Numbered from the stretch's first letter, positions 52,784 to 61,165 are shown. The stretch is DNA of 64,000 nucleotides from Psychrobacillus sp044762655 (GCF_044762655.1 NZ_JBIWER010000003.1:434001-498000), one strand, 5' to 3'. Notes: generated from the letters alone by a model not told the origin. Numbers and translations are program-made.

Positions 52784-53980
52784 TTATAATCCAGCCATTT
52801 GTTTTAATTCTGCAGCTTTGTCTGTTTGTTCCCATGGTACATCAATGTCTGTACGACCAAAATGACCATAAGCAGCTGTTTGTTTGTATATTGGACGGCG
52901 AAGGTCTAGCATTTTAATAATTCCTGCTGGACGTAGGTCGAATAGTTCGCGAATATACGAAACTAATTCAACTTCTTCTACCTTACCAGTACCAAATGTT
53001 TCAACAGCGATAGAAACTGGCTTAGCAACACCAATTGCATAAGCAAGTTGTACTTCACAACGATCTGCAAGACCAGCAGCAACAATGTTTTTAGCAACAT
53101 AGCGTGCAGCATAGGCAGCAGAACGGTCTACTTTTGTTGGATCTTTGCCCGAGAAAGCTCCCCCACCATGACGTGCATATCCACCGTACGTATCTACGAT
53201 GATTTTACGTCCTGTTAAACCAGCATCTCCCTGTGGTCCACCAATAACAAAGCGTCCTGTTGGGTTGATAAAGTATTTTGTATTTTCATCTATTAAATTT
53301 GCAGGAACAATCGGATTGATCACCACTTCTTTAATATCTTTTTGAATTTGTTCTAACGTAATTTCTGGATGGTGCTGAGTTGAAATAACAATTGTATCAA
53401 TATGAACCGGGTTATTATTCTCATCATATTCTACAGTTACTTGTGTTTTACCATCTGGACGAAGATAGTCTAACGTCTCATCTTTACGAACTTGAGCTAA
53501 TCGATGAGACAATTTATGCGCTAAACTGATTGGTAGCGGCATAAGTTCAGGTGTTTCATTACAAGCGTAGCCGAACATTAAACCTTGGTCTCCTGCTCCG
53601 ATTGCTTCAATGTCAGAATCGCTCATGGAGCCTTCTCTAGCTTCTAAAGCTTGGTCCACACCTTGTGCAATATCAGCTGATTGTTCATCGATTGAAGTAA
53701 GCACAGCAGAAGTTTCTGAATCGAAACCATACTTAGCACGTGTATAGCCAATATCTTTTATAGTAGAACGAACTACTTTAGGAATATCTACATAAGTAGA
53801 TGTTGTAATTTCTCCAGCAACTAATACTAGTCCTGTCGTAACACTCGTTTCACAAGCTACACGAGCATTTGGGTCTTCTGCTAAAATTGCATCTAGAATT
53901 GCATCGGAGATTTGATCACAGATTTTATCTGGATGACCCTCTGTTACTGATTCTGATGTAAATAATCGACGTTGTGTCAT
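52784..53980 (-). CDS. metK: S-adenosylmethionine synthetase
   Basis: Makes SAM from methionine and ATP. The 398-residue protein has the N-terminal SVTEGHPDKICDQISDAI, the P-loop-like GAGDQGLMFGYA and the signature GGGAFSGKDPTKVDRS. GGAGGAATAATCT precedes the ATG. Expression is governed by the SAM-I riboswitch about 170 nt upstream. Order with pckA (divergent) is as in B. subtilis. Confidence 0.98.
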   Translation of the reverse strand: MTQRRLFTSESVTEGHPDKICDQISDAILDAILAEDPNARVACETSVTTGLVLVAGEITTSTYVDIPKVVRSTIKDIGYTRAKYGFDSETSAVLTSIDEQSADIAQGVDQALEAREGSMSDSDIEAIGAGDQGLMFGYACNETPELMPLPISLAHKLSHRLAQVRKDETLDYLRPDGKTQVTVEYDENNNPVHIDTIVISTQHHPEITLEQIQKDIKEVVINPIVPANLIDENTKYFINPTGRFVIGGPQGDAGLTGRKIIVDTYGGYARHGGGAFSGKDPTKVDRSAAYAARYVAKNIVAAGLADRCEVQLAYAIGVAKPVSIAVETFGTGKVEEVELVSYIRELFDLRPAGIIKMLDLRRPIYKQTAAYGHFGRTDIDVPWEQTDKAAELKQMAGL

Positions 53981-54151
53981 AGATTATTCCTCCTATATCC
54001 TGCGAGATTTCTCTCAAGAATTGATACGGTACTCATTCCCATGTCAAGCCATTCAAAATTCCATGCACTTTTAAAAGATATGATTTTTTGTGCATTGAAG
54101 TTAACTTGAAGCCGTTTCGGACTTGGCACACAAGGATAAAGGGCGATGTTC

Positions 54152-54340
54152 AATAAAAAAGCCCCTCACTCACGTAAATATACATGAGGAAAGGCATTAA
54201 TATCATAAGCACCTTTCACTCTTATCAATCAAGGAATTTCACCTTGTCTCAGGTTTGGCACCTTTGTAATAATAAAAAATTACAGGTTGCCGGGTTTCAT
54301 AGGGCCTGACCCCTCCACCAGCTCGGGATAAGAGTATCCG
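54152..54340 (-). promoter_or_regulatory. SAM-I (S-box) riboswitch upstream of metK
   Basis: The minus strand shows the conserved S-box core: CTCTTATCCCGAG, GGTGGAGGG, CAGGCCCTATGAAACCCGGCA, GGTGCCAA and AAGGTGAAATTCCTT, then GATAAGAG closing P1. A terminator (GCC-CCTCATGTA with TACGTGAG-GGGC, then TTTTTT) ends it at 54152. SAM binding should stop transcription before metK. Confidence 0.97.
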
Positions 54341-54432
54341 TTCAATTTATCATCATACGTAAGTCTGTAAAAGATGTCAACTATTTTTGTTTGTATTTTA
54401 TACACAAAAGAAAAATTTTAAAGTAATTAGTA

Positions 54433-54460
54433 TAGACTATTCACTCCAATGTGTTATACT
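54433..54460 (+). promoter_or_regulatory. Candidate pckA promoter
   Basis: TAGACT (54433-54438), a 16-nt spacer and TATACT (54455-54460), 68 nt before the pckA ATG. The -35 is imperfect. No CcpN operator could be confirmed by eye. Confidence 0.45.
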
Positions 54461-54527
54461 AATTCACATATCTAGTAAAACTTCTTCTTTTTTAGAGGAA
54501 ATATAAAAAAAGGATGGTATATTCAAC

Positions 54528-56114
54528 ATGAATTCAATCGATACTGTGAGTGAACTGAAAGAATTGTTAGCAGGTAATAACGTTAGCAGCCAATTGTCAG
54601 TGCCACAACTAGTGGAAAAAGCTACAACAAGAGGAGAAGCTGTTCTAACTTCTACTGGTGCAGTTAAAGCCGAAACAGGTAAATATACTGGCCGCTCTCC
54701 ACAAGATAAGTATATAGTAGATGAAGCTATTTCAAAAGACAAAATCGATTGGGGCTCAGTAAACCAACCAATTTCTTCTGACGTTTTTGATGCATTATAT
54801 AAAAAAATGACTGATTTCTTAAATAAGCAAGACGAAATCTTCGAATTTAAAGGATATGCAGGAGCAGATAAAGAATCTCGTCTAGGTATTCAAGTTATTA
54901 ATGAATACGCTTGGCATAATCTTTTTGCTCATCAACTATTTATCCGTCCGACACAGGAAGAACTTGCAACACATACAACTGACTTCACTATACTTTCTGC
55001 ACCTAACTTTAAAGCAGATCCAGCAGTAGATGGAACTAGTTCAGAAACGTTTATCATCGTATCTATGGAAAAACGCACGGTATTAATCGGTGGTACTGAG
55101 TATGCTGGTGAGATGAAAAAATCCATTTTCTCTATTATGAACTACTTATTGCCAGAACAAGACATTTTACCAATGCACTGCTCAGCAAATGTTGGGGATG
55201 ATGGGGACGTTGCTTTGTTCTTCGGTTTGTCTGGAACAGGAAAAACGACTCTTTCTGCGGATGCAGGACGCAAATTAATCGGGGATGACGAGCACGGCTG
55301 GTCAGATAACGGTGTATTTAATATCGAAGGTGGTTGTTACGCGAAATGTATCGACCTAACGCGAGAAAATGAGCCCCAAATCTGGGATGCTATCACTTTC
55401 GGAACTGTATTAGAAAACGTTGTAGTAGATGCGGAAACACGCGTTGCTAACTATGCGGATAACTCATTAACAGAAAATACACGTGCTGCTTATCCAATTC
55501 AATATATCGATAATATTGTAGACCCATCTGTAGCAGGTCATCCAAATACAATAATATTCTTAACTGCTGATGCATTTGGCGTATTGCCTCCGATCAGTAA
55601 ACTAACGAAAGAACAAGCAATGTACCATTTCTTAAGTGGATTTACATCGAAACTTGCTGGAACTGAGCGTGGAGTAACTTCTCCTCAACCAGTATTCTCT
55701 ACTTGCTTTGGCTCACCTTTCTTACCATTGCATGCAACGGTATATGCAGAAATGCTTGGGAAGAAAATTGACGAACACGGCGCACAAGTATTCTTAGTAA
55801 ACACTGGTTGGACTGGTGGAGAATACGGTGTAGGTAACCGCATGAAGCTTTCATACACACGTACAATGGTTCGTGCAGCAATTGATGGCAAACTAAACAA
55901 TGTTGAAACAGCAACAGATGCAGTATTTGGTTTAGCGATTCCGACAGAAGTAGAAGGCGTTCCTTCAGAGGTACTAATTCCGCGTAATGCTTGGGAAGAT
56001 AAAGAGGCATATGATCAAAAGGCAGCTGAGCTAGCTCAATCATTCCGTGAAAACTTTAAAAAGTTCGGAACAGTTTCAGAAGACATTTCGGTTCAAGGTG
56101 GACCATTATCTTAA
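54528..56114 (+). CDS. pckA: Phosphoenolpyruvate carboxykinase (ATP)
   Basis: Gluconeogenic enzyme converting oxaloacetate to phosphoenolpyruvate with ATP. The 528-residue protein has the kinase P-loop GLSGTGKTTLS near residue 235, the metal/oxaloacetate segment GDDEHGWSDNGVFNIEGGCY and the LTADAFGVLPP motif. AAGGATGGTATATTCAAC precedes the ATG. Gene order (metK divergent) matches B. subtilis, where pckA is repressed on glucose. Confidence 0.98.
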   Translation: MNSIDTVSELKELLAGNNVSSQLSVPQLVEKATTRGEAVLTSTGAVKAETGKYTGRSPQDKYIVDEAISKDKIDWGSVNQPISSDVFDALYKKMTDFLNKQDEIFEFKGYAGADKESRLGIQVINEYAWHNLFAHQLFIRPTQEELATHTTDFTILSAPNFKADPAVDGTSSETFIIVSMEKRTVLIGGTEYAGEMKKSIFSIMNYLLPEQDILPMHCSANVGDDGDVALFFGLSGTGKTTLSADAGRKLIGDDEHGWSDNGVFNIEGGCYAKCIDLTRENEPQIWDAITFGTVLENVVVDAETRVANYADNSLTENTRAAYPIQYIDNIVDPSVAGHPNTIIFLTADAFGVLPPISKLTKEQAMYHFLSGFTSKLAGTERGVTSPQPVFSTCFGSPFLPLHATVYAEMLGKKIDEHGAQVFLVNTGWTGGEYGVGNRMKLSYTRTMVRAAIDGKLNNVETATDAVFGLAIPTEVEGVPSEVLIPRNAWEDKEAYDQKAAELAQSFRENFKKFGTVSEDISVQGGPLS

Positions 56115-56127
56115 TAAAGTAAACATC

Positions 56128-56162
56128 AAAAGAGCCAAATTCTATTGAATTTGGCTCTTTTT
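56128..56162. terminator. Terminator after pckA
   Basis: AAAAGAGCCAAATTC pairs perfectly with GAATTTGGCTCTTTT around a 4-nt loop. Confidence 0.92.
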
Positions 56163-56289
56163 AATAATTGTTTATTAAAATATATGATTATAGTATTACA
56201 CCAGCAAAGCTTCCCCTCAATGCTTGCTTAGCCTACAGGAAATTCAACCCTCAACATGTGCTGTACTTATTAGCAGCATCCAATTAGCA

Positions 56290-56739
56290 TTAATCACCAT
56301 TAGTCGCATGGTATGAACTATTAACTAATTTCGGAAATATTTCTACAAACTTTTCCGCTTCCTCTTCATCAACCTTATATAGAATAATTTCTGAACCATA
56401 GTGTCCTATTTCCATCTGTTCCTCTCCATCTTCTTGGAAGAACATCGTAAACCACTTTAAGCCCCCCTTTGGATCAACAGAATAATTTCTAAAATAGAGC
56501 CTATTTTCATCCGTTAGATTAATAGTAACCACTTTCATCAATCCCTCTGTTTGAACAGAAACTGCTCGAGAGTTTAACTCTTCTAACACGTCTAGTTCCT
56601 CACTCCAACAATGGATGACTACCTCTTGGAATTCATTTGTATATTGATCCCACAAATCCTCCCAAAAACTAGTATCTATAGGAAACGAAGATTTTCCTTC
56701 AACACTCATTGCTTCTGTTGTTACTACTACATTACCCAT
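56290..56739 (-). CDS. Hypothetical acidic protein downstream of ytmA
   Basis: A 149-residue acidic protein without signal peptide or membrane segment. It has strand-rich patches (VVVTTEAMSVEG, MKVVTINLTDENRLYFRNY) and two tryptophan-containing loops (FWEDLWDQY). No family recognised. The start ATG 56739 follows AGAGGGGTTTAATA and lies 3 nt past the ytmA stop, so co-translation is likely. It may assist the hydrolase, but nothing in the sequence shows how. Confidence 0.75.
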   Translation of the reverse strand: MGNVVVTTEAMSVEGKSSFPIDTSFWEDLWDQYTNEFQEVVIHCWSEELDVLEELNSRAVSVQTEGLMKVVTINLTDENRLYFRNYSVDPKGGLKWFTMFFQEDGEEQMEIGHYGSEIILYKVDEEEAEKFVEIFPKLVNSSYHATNGD

Positions 56740-56741
56740 TA

Positions 56742-57527
56742 TTAAACCCCTCTCTGACTTTTCATCCAGTGACATGCATCTTTCACTACACGTCTATTTA
56801 TTTTGCTCGGAAAAAAATGAGTGAAATCTGAATAGTACCAGGTTTCAACTGGTATACTATTCCCTATTAATGCCTGCTCTAAAACCTTTGCATGCTCAAA
56901 AGAGACATTTTTATCTTGATCACCATGTATTATAAGCATCGATACCTTCATTTCCTCTAGTCGAGGTAATACATCTCGCTGTTCGTATCCTAAAGGGTAT
57001 TTAGTTGGGGTACCACCAATTACTCGTTTCATCATCTTACGCATGTCTAATCTTTCCTCATACGTTAAGTAAATATCGGAAACGCCAGCCCATGTAACTA
57101 ATGAAGTAATATCATTGCGTAGTATTGCAACCCATAATGCCATAATTCCACCGCGTGAAAATGCAAATAAGTGAATCCGCTCTGGTATGCAATATTGCTT
57201 TAATATGTCTACCCCGTATATAGCATCCCAGCGGTCCTCTCCCGCAAATTCATCTCTTCCCTCACCACCACGGTTGCCTCGGTAATATGGTGCAAATACG
57301 ATAAAGCCTTCAGAGGCAATTTGTGCAATTCGTGCGGGTCGAACCATACCAATGCTTTGCATACCACCTCGGCAATATAAAATCCCTTCGTAGCTTCCGG
57401 CCACTTTTGGTGAAGCTAACATTCCTTTAACTCGAAGACCACAAGACCAATATGTAATTTCTTTCAATACAATATGAGGATTTGGTGAAGGGTAATTCCG
57501 AACCCTTTCAATCGTTCCATTTTCCAT
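56742..57527 (-). CDS. ytmA: YtmA, S9-type alpha/beta hydrolase
   Basis: A 261-residue prolyl-oligopeptidase-like serine hydrolase (B. subtilis YtmA type). The nucleophile Ser is in FAFSRGGIMALW, Asp in IHGDQDKNVSF and His in SDFTHFFPS. A conserved YYRGNRGGEG loop is also present. ATG 57527 is chosen since AAGGTGA lies about 9 nt upstream. It overlaps the end of ytkD by 20 nt. Substrate unknown. Confidence 0.87.
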   Translation of the reverse strand: MENGTIERVRNYPSPNPHIVLKEITYWSCGLRVKGMLASPKVAGSYEGILYCRGGMQSIGMVRPARIAQIASEGFIVFAPYYRGNRGGEGRDEFAGEDRWDAIYGVDILKQYCIPERIHLFAFSRGGIMALWVAILRNDITSLVTWAGVSDIYLTYEERLDMRKMMKRVIGGTPTKYPLGYEQRDVLPRLEEMKVSMLIIHGDQDKNVSFEHAKVLEQALIGNSIPVETWYYSDFTHFFPSKINRRVVKDACHWMKSQRGV

Positions 57528-57981
57528 CAATTTCATTCACCTTCTTTAAAATTGCTTTCATCCCATCGTCTTTCATATGGAAGCTTAAATTATCACTATG
57601 AGAAAGTTCTTCTTTGGATAACCAGATCGCTCCTTCTGTCTCAAAGCTTGTCTGTTCTTTATTAATATACCCAACTTCAGCTATATAAACAGTTTTACAA
57701 AAAGGGTTATTATCCAGGACCAGATACTCTGCAAACCACTCTAACTCCACTATATCTACATTCGTTTCTTCTTTTGTTTCCCGAATGGCTGCTTCAATTA
57801 ATGTTTCCCCGTCCTCTACCTTACCACCTGGAAACTCCAATCCTCTAGTAGGATTCTTTGTCAGTAGCCATTTGCCTTTATGTTTTGCTAATATAAGTAC
57901 ATGCTCAGATGCAATTGAAAAGCTTCCATGTTGAAAGGATAGCTGTACTTGATAACCATTTAAATCCTGGAAAGAAATCAT
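57508..57981 (-). CDS. ytkD: YtkD-like NUDIX hydrolase
   Basis: A 157-residue NUDIX enzyme. B. subtilis YtkD hydrolyses nucleoside triphosphates including 8-oxo-dGTP. The box GGKVEDGETLIEAAIRETKE-ETN (residues about 53-75) has G, E and RExxEE as required; the final G-U is T-N. GAAGGAGATTCAG precedes ATG 57981. It overlaps ytmA and follows a terminator. Order ytmA-ytkD-dps agrees with B. subtilis. Confidence 0.9.
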   Translation of the reverse strand: MISFQDLNGYQVQLSFQHGSFSIASEHVLILAKHKGKWLLTKNPTRGLEFPGGKVEDGETLIEAAIRETKEETNVDIVELEWFAEYLVLDNNPFCKTVYIAEVGYINKEQTSFETEGAIWLSKEELSHSDNLSFHMKDDGMKAILKKVNEIDGKWND

Positions 57982-58025
57982 ATCTGAATCTCCTTCGTTT
58001 TTTCTTAATTTTAGCATATGTATTC

Positions 58026-58059
58026 AAAAAGACTTAGCTCAAAAAGGAGCTAAGTCTTT
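58026..58059 (-). terminator. Terminator upstream of ytkD
   Basis: AAAGACTTAGCTC pairs perfectly with GAGCTAAGTCTTT around a 6-nt loop. It ends the transcript of the 53-residue and 111-residue proteins. Confidence 0.9.
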
Positions 58060-58065
58060 GAGTAT

Positions 58066-58227
58066 CTATTCTTTGTTAGGACCCAGTTTGTAATCTTCAT
58101 TACCTTCTTCTCTATTCTGTGCAATATTCTGCTTTGACTTGTTTTGCGGAGATTGATTTAGAAGAGAACTAACATTTCGATACGTTACAGGATTTTCATT
58201 ACCTTTTCTATTTAAATTCTTACTCAT
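58066..58227 (-). CDS. Small Asn-rich protein, 53 residues
   Basis: A short gene: MSKNLNRKGNENPVTYRNVS at the start and EEGNEDYKLGPNKE at the end. It is hydrophilic and rich in Asn, Lys and Gln, with no membrane segment or cysteine. GGAGG lies 7 nt before ATG, and the ATG overlaps the upstream gene's stop (ATGA). Composition recalls small spore proteins of Bacillales, but no family is claimed. Confidence 0.7.
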   Translation of the reverse strand: MSKNLNRKGNENPVTYRNVSSLLNQSPQNKSKQNIAQNREEGNEDYKLGPNKE

Positions 58228-58559
58228 AATTGAACCTCCATTCTTCTTTGAAAATAAGGTAGCTGTTCGATAAAACGTTTAGACTCTTCCGAAGTGAATT
58301 CATGAATCCATGCATACACTTTTTTCAATCTTCTATCGTATTGATCATTTTCTCCATCCACATGATATGGCTTCACGGACATTGGTTCATGTGCTCGTAA
58401 AAAATTCCTACTTTGCACCGATTTCAGTTGATAGAAGAGTCTTTCAAATACTTTGATTTCATTTCTGGTAGCTGTTACTTCAAATTCCCATTGAGATTCA
58501 TCGGGATAAGCGTATACTTGCTGACTCTTTACGGAGATATACACTTTGTATAAGGTCAT
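58224..58559 (-). CDS. Hypothetical protein, 111 residues
   Basis: A soluble protein (MTLYKVYISVKSQQVYAYPD at the start) with mixed alpha/beta pattern, several aromatic residues and a basic middle (HVDGENDQYDRRLKKVYAWI). No family recognised. ATG 58559 is preferred; AAGGA is 9 nt upstream, whereas GTG 58565 would be too close. It is translationally coupled to the 53-residue gene downstream. Confidence 0.72.
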   Translation of the reverse strand: MTLYKVYISVKSQQVYAYPDESQWEFEVTATRNEIKVFERLFYQLKSVQSRNFLRAHEPMSVKPYHVDGENDQYDRRLKKVYAWIHEFTSEESKRFIEQLPYFQRRMEVQL

Positions 58560-58600
58560 TTTCACACATCCTTTTATAAAAGTTTGTGCTAAAAACTAAA

Positions 58601-58627
58601 AAACATGCGCCAGTGGCACATGTTTTT
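58601..58627 (-). terminator. Terminator after the yjfB-like gene
   Basis: AAACATG-GCC pairs with GGC-CATGTTT, overlapping the stop codon of the gene. Confidence 0.75.
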
Positions 58628-58805
58628 AAGCTTGAATATCTACAACTGATCCTTTATAAGGATGTGGAGCAGCTGCTTGAGGCATACCTTCTAACATTTC
58701 TACTGCTGCAATAGTTTCCATGTTCATCGCATTTTGTAAAACGCTCATTTGCACAGTTTGCTGTAACTGAAGTAAATTAGAAGACATAATGGAGTTAATA
58801 TCCAT
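58626..58805 (-). CDS. YjfB-family putative motility protein, 59 residues
   Basis: A short gene encoding MDINSIMSSNLLQLQQTVQM... and ending PHPYKGSVVDIQA. The helical start, the block SVLQNAMNMET and the C-terminal PxPxxGxxVDxxA agree with the YjfB family (pfam14070), linked by annotation only to motility. GGAGGAATTTCT precedes the ATG. It stands alone between a terminator and the dps region. Confidence 0.85.
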   Translation of the reverse strand: MDINSIMSSNLLQLQQTVQMSVLQNAMNMETIAAVEMLEGMPQAAAPHPYKGSVVDIQA

Positions 58806-58866
58806 AGAAATTCCTCCTTCATACCAAGCTTTATATCAGTAAACTTAAGCTATTATAAAGCGAAAA

Positions 58867-59331
58867 TTATTTTTTTGCAGTATTAGAATTGGTATCTCCT
58901 AAAAATGCATTCAACATCCACTGATGTTTTTCCGTTTTTTGATAAATAGCATTTAAAATATCCTCTGTCATATCATCTTCATCTTTCGCAGCTTCGTCCA
59001 TCCCTTTTTTAAGAGATTTCATGATTTTATCAAAATCATCCACTACAGCTTGTACCATTTGATCGGCTGACTCTTTACTCGAAGCTTCTTTTACTTCGGA
59101 AAGCTCTAAATGTTCTTTTAAAGTCGCAGTAGGTTGGCCACCTAAAGTTAATAAACGCTCTGCAATTTCATCCATATTAAGTGTAGCTTCGTTATATAAC
59201 TCTTCGAATTTGGCGTGTAAAGTAAAAAATGACGGTCCCTTTACATACCAGTGGAAATTATGTAATTTAGTATACATAACTGACCATGTTGCTACTTGTT
59301 TATTTAGCTCTTTATTTAACGCTGCTGACAT
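58867..59331 (-). CDS. dps: Dps-family DNA-protecting ferritin-like protein
   Basis: A 154-residue four-helix ferritin-like protein that forms dodecamers, oxidises iron and protects DNA. Ferroxidase residues are in NFHWYVKGPSFFTLHAKFEE (residues about 24-43) and NMDEIAERLL. A C-terminal helix contains EKHQWML. AAAGGGAGAGTG precedes the ATG. A sigma-B-type promoter lies upstream, consistent with B. subtilis dps. Confidence 0.94.
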   Translation of the reverse strand: MSAALNKELNKQVATWSVMYTKLHNFHWYVKGPSFFTLHAKFEELYNEATLNMDEIAERLLTLGGQPTATLKEHLELSEVKEASSKESADQMVQAVVDDFDKIMKSLKKGMDEAAKDEDDMTEDILNAIYQKTEKHQWMLNAFLGDTNSNTAKK

Positions 59332-59376
59332 AAAATTGTCACTCTCCCTTTAAATATAGTTGCTTTCTCTTTTAAT

Positions 59377-59402
59377 ATACCTCTAATTTTCATACAATAA
59401 AC
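59377..59402 (-). promoter_or_regulatory. Sigma-B-type promoter of dps
   Basis: The minus strand has GTTTAT (59397-59402), 14 nt, then AGGTAT (59377-59382), close to GTTTAA-N12-15-GGGWAW. It lies 46 nt before the dps start. Confidence 0.6.
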
Positions 59403-59433
59403 ATAACGATAAGTTAAACTGGAGTGAACAATA

Positions 59434-59556
59434 ATGGTATTTTGGATCTTAGGAGCAGCAGCATTACTAAGTATTTTTGGCATTACCTTTTTATACAAGC
59501 TTTCAATGAATGATAAATACCCGAAAATTGATCCTAAACCTAAGGACGCTGAATAA
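59434..59556 (+). CDS. Small membrane protein, 40 residues
   Basis: A micro-gene encoding MVFWILGAAALLSIFGITFL... then a hydrophilic tail DKYPKIDPKPKDAE. One N-terminal membrane segment (residues about 2-21). GGAG lies 9 nt before the ATG, and yidD begins 3 nt after its stop, so the two should be co-translated. The tail would face the cytoplasm or the exterior depending on topology. No family named. Confidence 0.65.
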   Translation: MVFWILGAAALLSIFGITFLYKLSMNDKYPKIDPKPKDAE

Positions 59557-59559
59557 TTC

Positions 59560-59793
59560 ATGAAACATATTATTATCTCTATTTTTCGTTTTTATCAAAA
59601 GTATATCTCTCCACTATCTCCACCTAGTTGTCGCTTTTACCCAACCTGCTCCCATTACGGAGTTGAAGCAGTTCAAAAACACGGTGCGATGAAAGGGAGT
59701 CTTTTGACTGTAAAAAGAATATCCAAATGCCATCCTTTTCATGAGGGTGGTATTGATCCCGTTCCTGATGAATGGCCTTTGAAAAAAAAATAA
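59560..59793 (+). CDS. yidD: Membrane protein insertion efficiency factor
   Basis: A 77-residue protein of the YidD/YtjA family, thought to assist insertion of inner-membrane proteins. The signature KYISPLSPPSCRFYPTCSHY (residues about 12-31) is followed by a C-terminal KCHPFHEGGIDPVP. An N-terminal amphipathic helix (IISIFRFYQ) attaches it to the membrane. It is coupled to the 40-residue gene upstream. Confidence 0.92.
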   Translation: MKHIIISIFRFYQKYISPLSPPSCRFYPTCSHYGVEAVQKHGAMKGSLLTVKRISKCHPFHEGGIDPVPDEWPLKKK

Positions 59794-59858
59794 TTCAAAG
59801 GCTATTTTTTCTTGCATTTTATTTGAAAGTCCTGTAATCTAATGAAGTTATCTTTTTT

Positions 59859-59879
59859 AAAGCGTAATCGTTACTATTT
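59859..59879 (+). promoter_or_regulatory. Zur box upstream of the zinc lipoprotein gene
   Basis: AAAGCGTAATCGTTACTATTT closely matches the B. subtilis Zur operator, TCGTAATNATTACGA flanked by A/T. Only the outer bases differ. It lies 15 nt before the TTG start, where binding would block transcription. Confidence 0.75.
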
Positions 59880-59894
59880 AGGAGAGTGAATTGA

Positions 59895-60875
59895 TTGAAA
59901 CGAATTATTATTGCAAGCATGCTATTTCTATTAATTTTCCTTGCAGCCTGTGGGAATAAGGAAGCAAATGAAGTGAACACAGAAAATGAAGAACAGCAAG
60001 TAAAGATATTTACAACCGTATATCCGCTACAATATTTTGCTGAGCGCATAGGTGGAGATTCTGTGAGAGTTTCTTCTATTTATCCTGCAGGAGCGAATGA
60101 ACATACATTTGAGCCAACACAAAAGGATATGATGGCACTTGCTGATGCAGATTTGTTTTTTTACATAGGACTCGGCTTAGAAGGTTTTGTCGACAATGCT
60201 AAGAAGACATTGGAAGAAGAACATGTGAAGATGGTCGCTACAGTGGATGCCGTATCTGAAGATCAATTAGAAGAACCAGCTGACGTGCATACAGATGAAT
60301 CTCAAGATCATAAGAATGAATCATTTGAAAATCATGAGGGACATGATCATGGTGATGTAGATCCGCATATATGGATGTCACCTAAAATTAGTCAAAGTCT
60401 TGCCCTCTCTATTAAAGACTCTTTAGTGGAGATTTCACCTGAGCAACAAGCGACTTTTGAAAAAAACTATGACGAGCTTATTAAAGAGCTTCAGACATTA
60501 GATGCAGGTTTTGAAGAAATGGCACATTCAGCAACAAGTAAAACATTTTTTGTTTCTCACGCTGCATTTGGTTACATAGCTAACACTTATGGATTGGAAC
60601 AATTAGCTATCGCTGGACTAAATTCACAAGACGAACCATCTCAAAAGGAACTGACTAAATTAATTGATTTGGCGAAAGAAAAAAATATAAACTATATTTT
60701 ATTTGAGCAAAATGTTTCATCTAAACTAACGGAAGTAATTCAACAGGAAATTGGAGCGGAAAGCTTAGTCCTACACAACCTTGGTGTATTATCTAAGGAA
60801 GATATGAATAATAAAGAAACCTATTTTACACTCATGAATAAAAACCTTGAGACATTGAGAACTGTTTTGAATTAA
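59895..60875 (+). CDS. Zinc ABC transporter substrate-binding lipoprotein
   Basis: A 326-residue ZnuA/AdcA-type lipoprotein that captures zinc. The lipobox LAAC gives a lipidated Cys at residue 19. A His-rich acidic loop HDHGDVDPHIWMSP and metal histidines in EHTFEPTQ, HIW and SHAAFGY are visible. The start is TTG 59895 behind GGAGAG. A Zur box lies in the leader. No permease or ATPase gene adjoins it, so the transporter is encoded elsewhere. Transcription ends in repeat copy 3. Confidence 0.9.
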   Translation: MKRIIIASMLFLLIFLAACGNKEANEVNTENEEQQVKIFTTVYPLQYFAERIGGDSVRVSSIYPAGANEHTFEPTQKDMMALADADLFFYIGLGLEGFVDNAKKTLEEEHVKMVATVDAVSEDQLEEPADVHTDESQDHKNESFENHEGHDHGDVDPHIWMSPKISQSLALSIKDSLVEISPEQQATFEKNYDELIKELQTLDAGFEEMAHSATSKTFFVSHAAFGYIANTYGLEQLAIAGLNSQDEPSQKELTKLIDLAKEKNINYILFEQNVSSKLTEVIQQEIGAESLVLHNLGVLSKEDMNNKETYFTLMNKNLETLRTVLN

Positions 60876-60880
60876 TAATT

Positions 60881-61165
60881 AATCCTGTATATATCGTTTT
60901 CGAATACCGAGTGAATTTTTAAAGATGCTTGTTGGTTGGTGACGTCCGTCACCACCAACAAGCATCTTTTTTTCGGTAATCTTATGGCGTTTATCTTTCC
61001 GTCGCCCTGCTTCAACTGATACTCTCCTATTGATAGAGCAAGCTCACGAAGATACAATTTAGTTCGCTATTTGACTTCTTTATTTATTCAATATTTACTA
61101 TTGCTCTTTATACCACTAGTAAGATACAAAATATATACTTACTTCATCTTTCACTGGATAATAGT
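60881..61165 (-). repeat. Structured dispersed repeat, copy 3
   Basis: In reverse orientation it aligns with copy 2: AATAGCGAAC, ATCTTCG, GAGCTT, AATAGGA, GGGCGACGGAAAGATAA, ATTACCGAAAAA, then TTTAAAAAT and CGAAAACGATA. The region AAATAGCG...GAGCTT agrees at about 30 of 35 positions by eye. It begins 5 nt past the zinc lipoprotein stop. Confidence 0.7.
60917..60973 (+). terminator. Terminator of the zinc lipoprotein gene, supplied by repeat copy 3
   Basis: A long stem (AAAGATGCTTGTTGG... with ...CCAACAAGCATCTTT, one bulged T) with a short loop, followed by TTTTTTTCGG on the plus strand. Confidence 0.8.

Larger units (their letters stand above)
53981..54527. other. Divergent regulatory region metK/pckA
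   Basis: It contains the SAM-I riboswitch of metK (54152-54340) and a candidate pckA promoter (54433-54460). The 170 nt between the riboswitch terminator and metK holds no feature that could be named. Confidence 0.7.
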
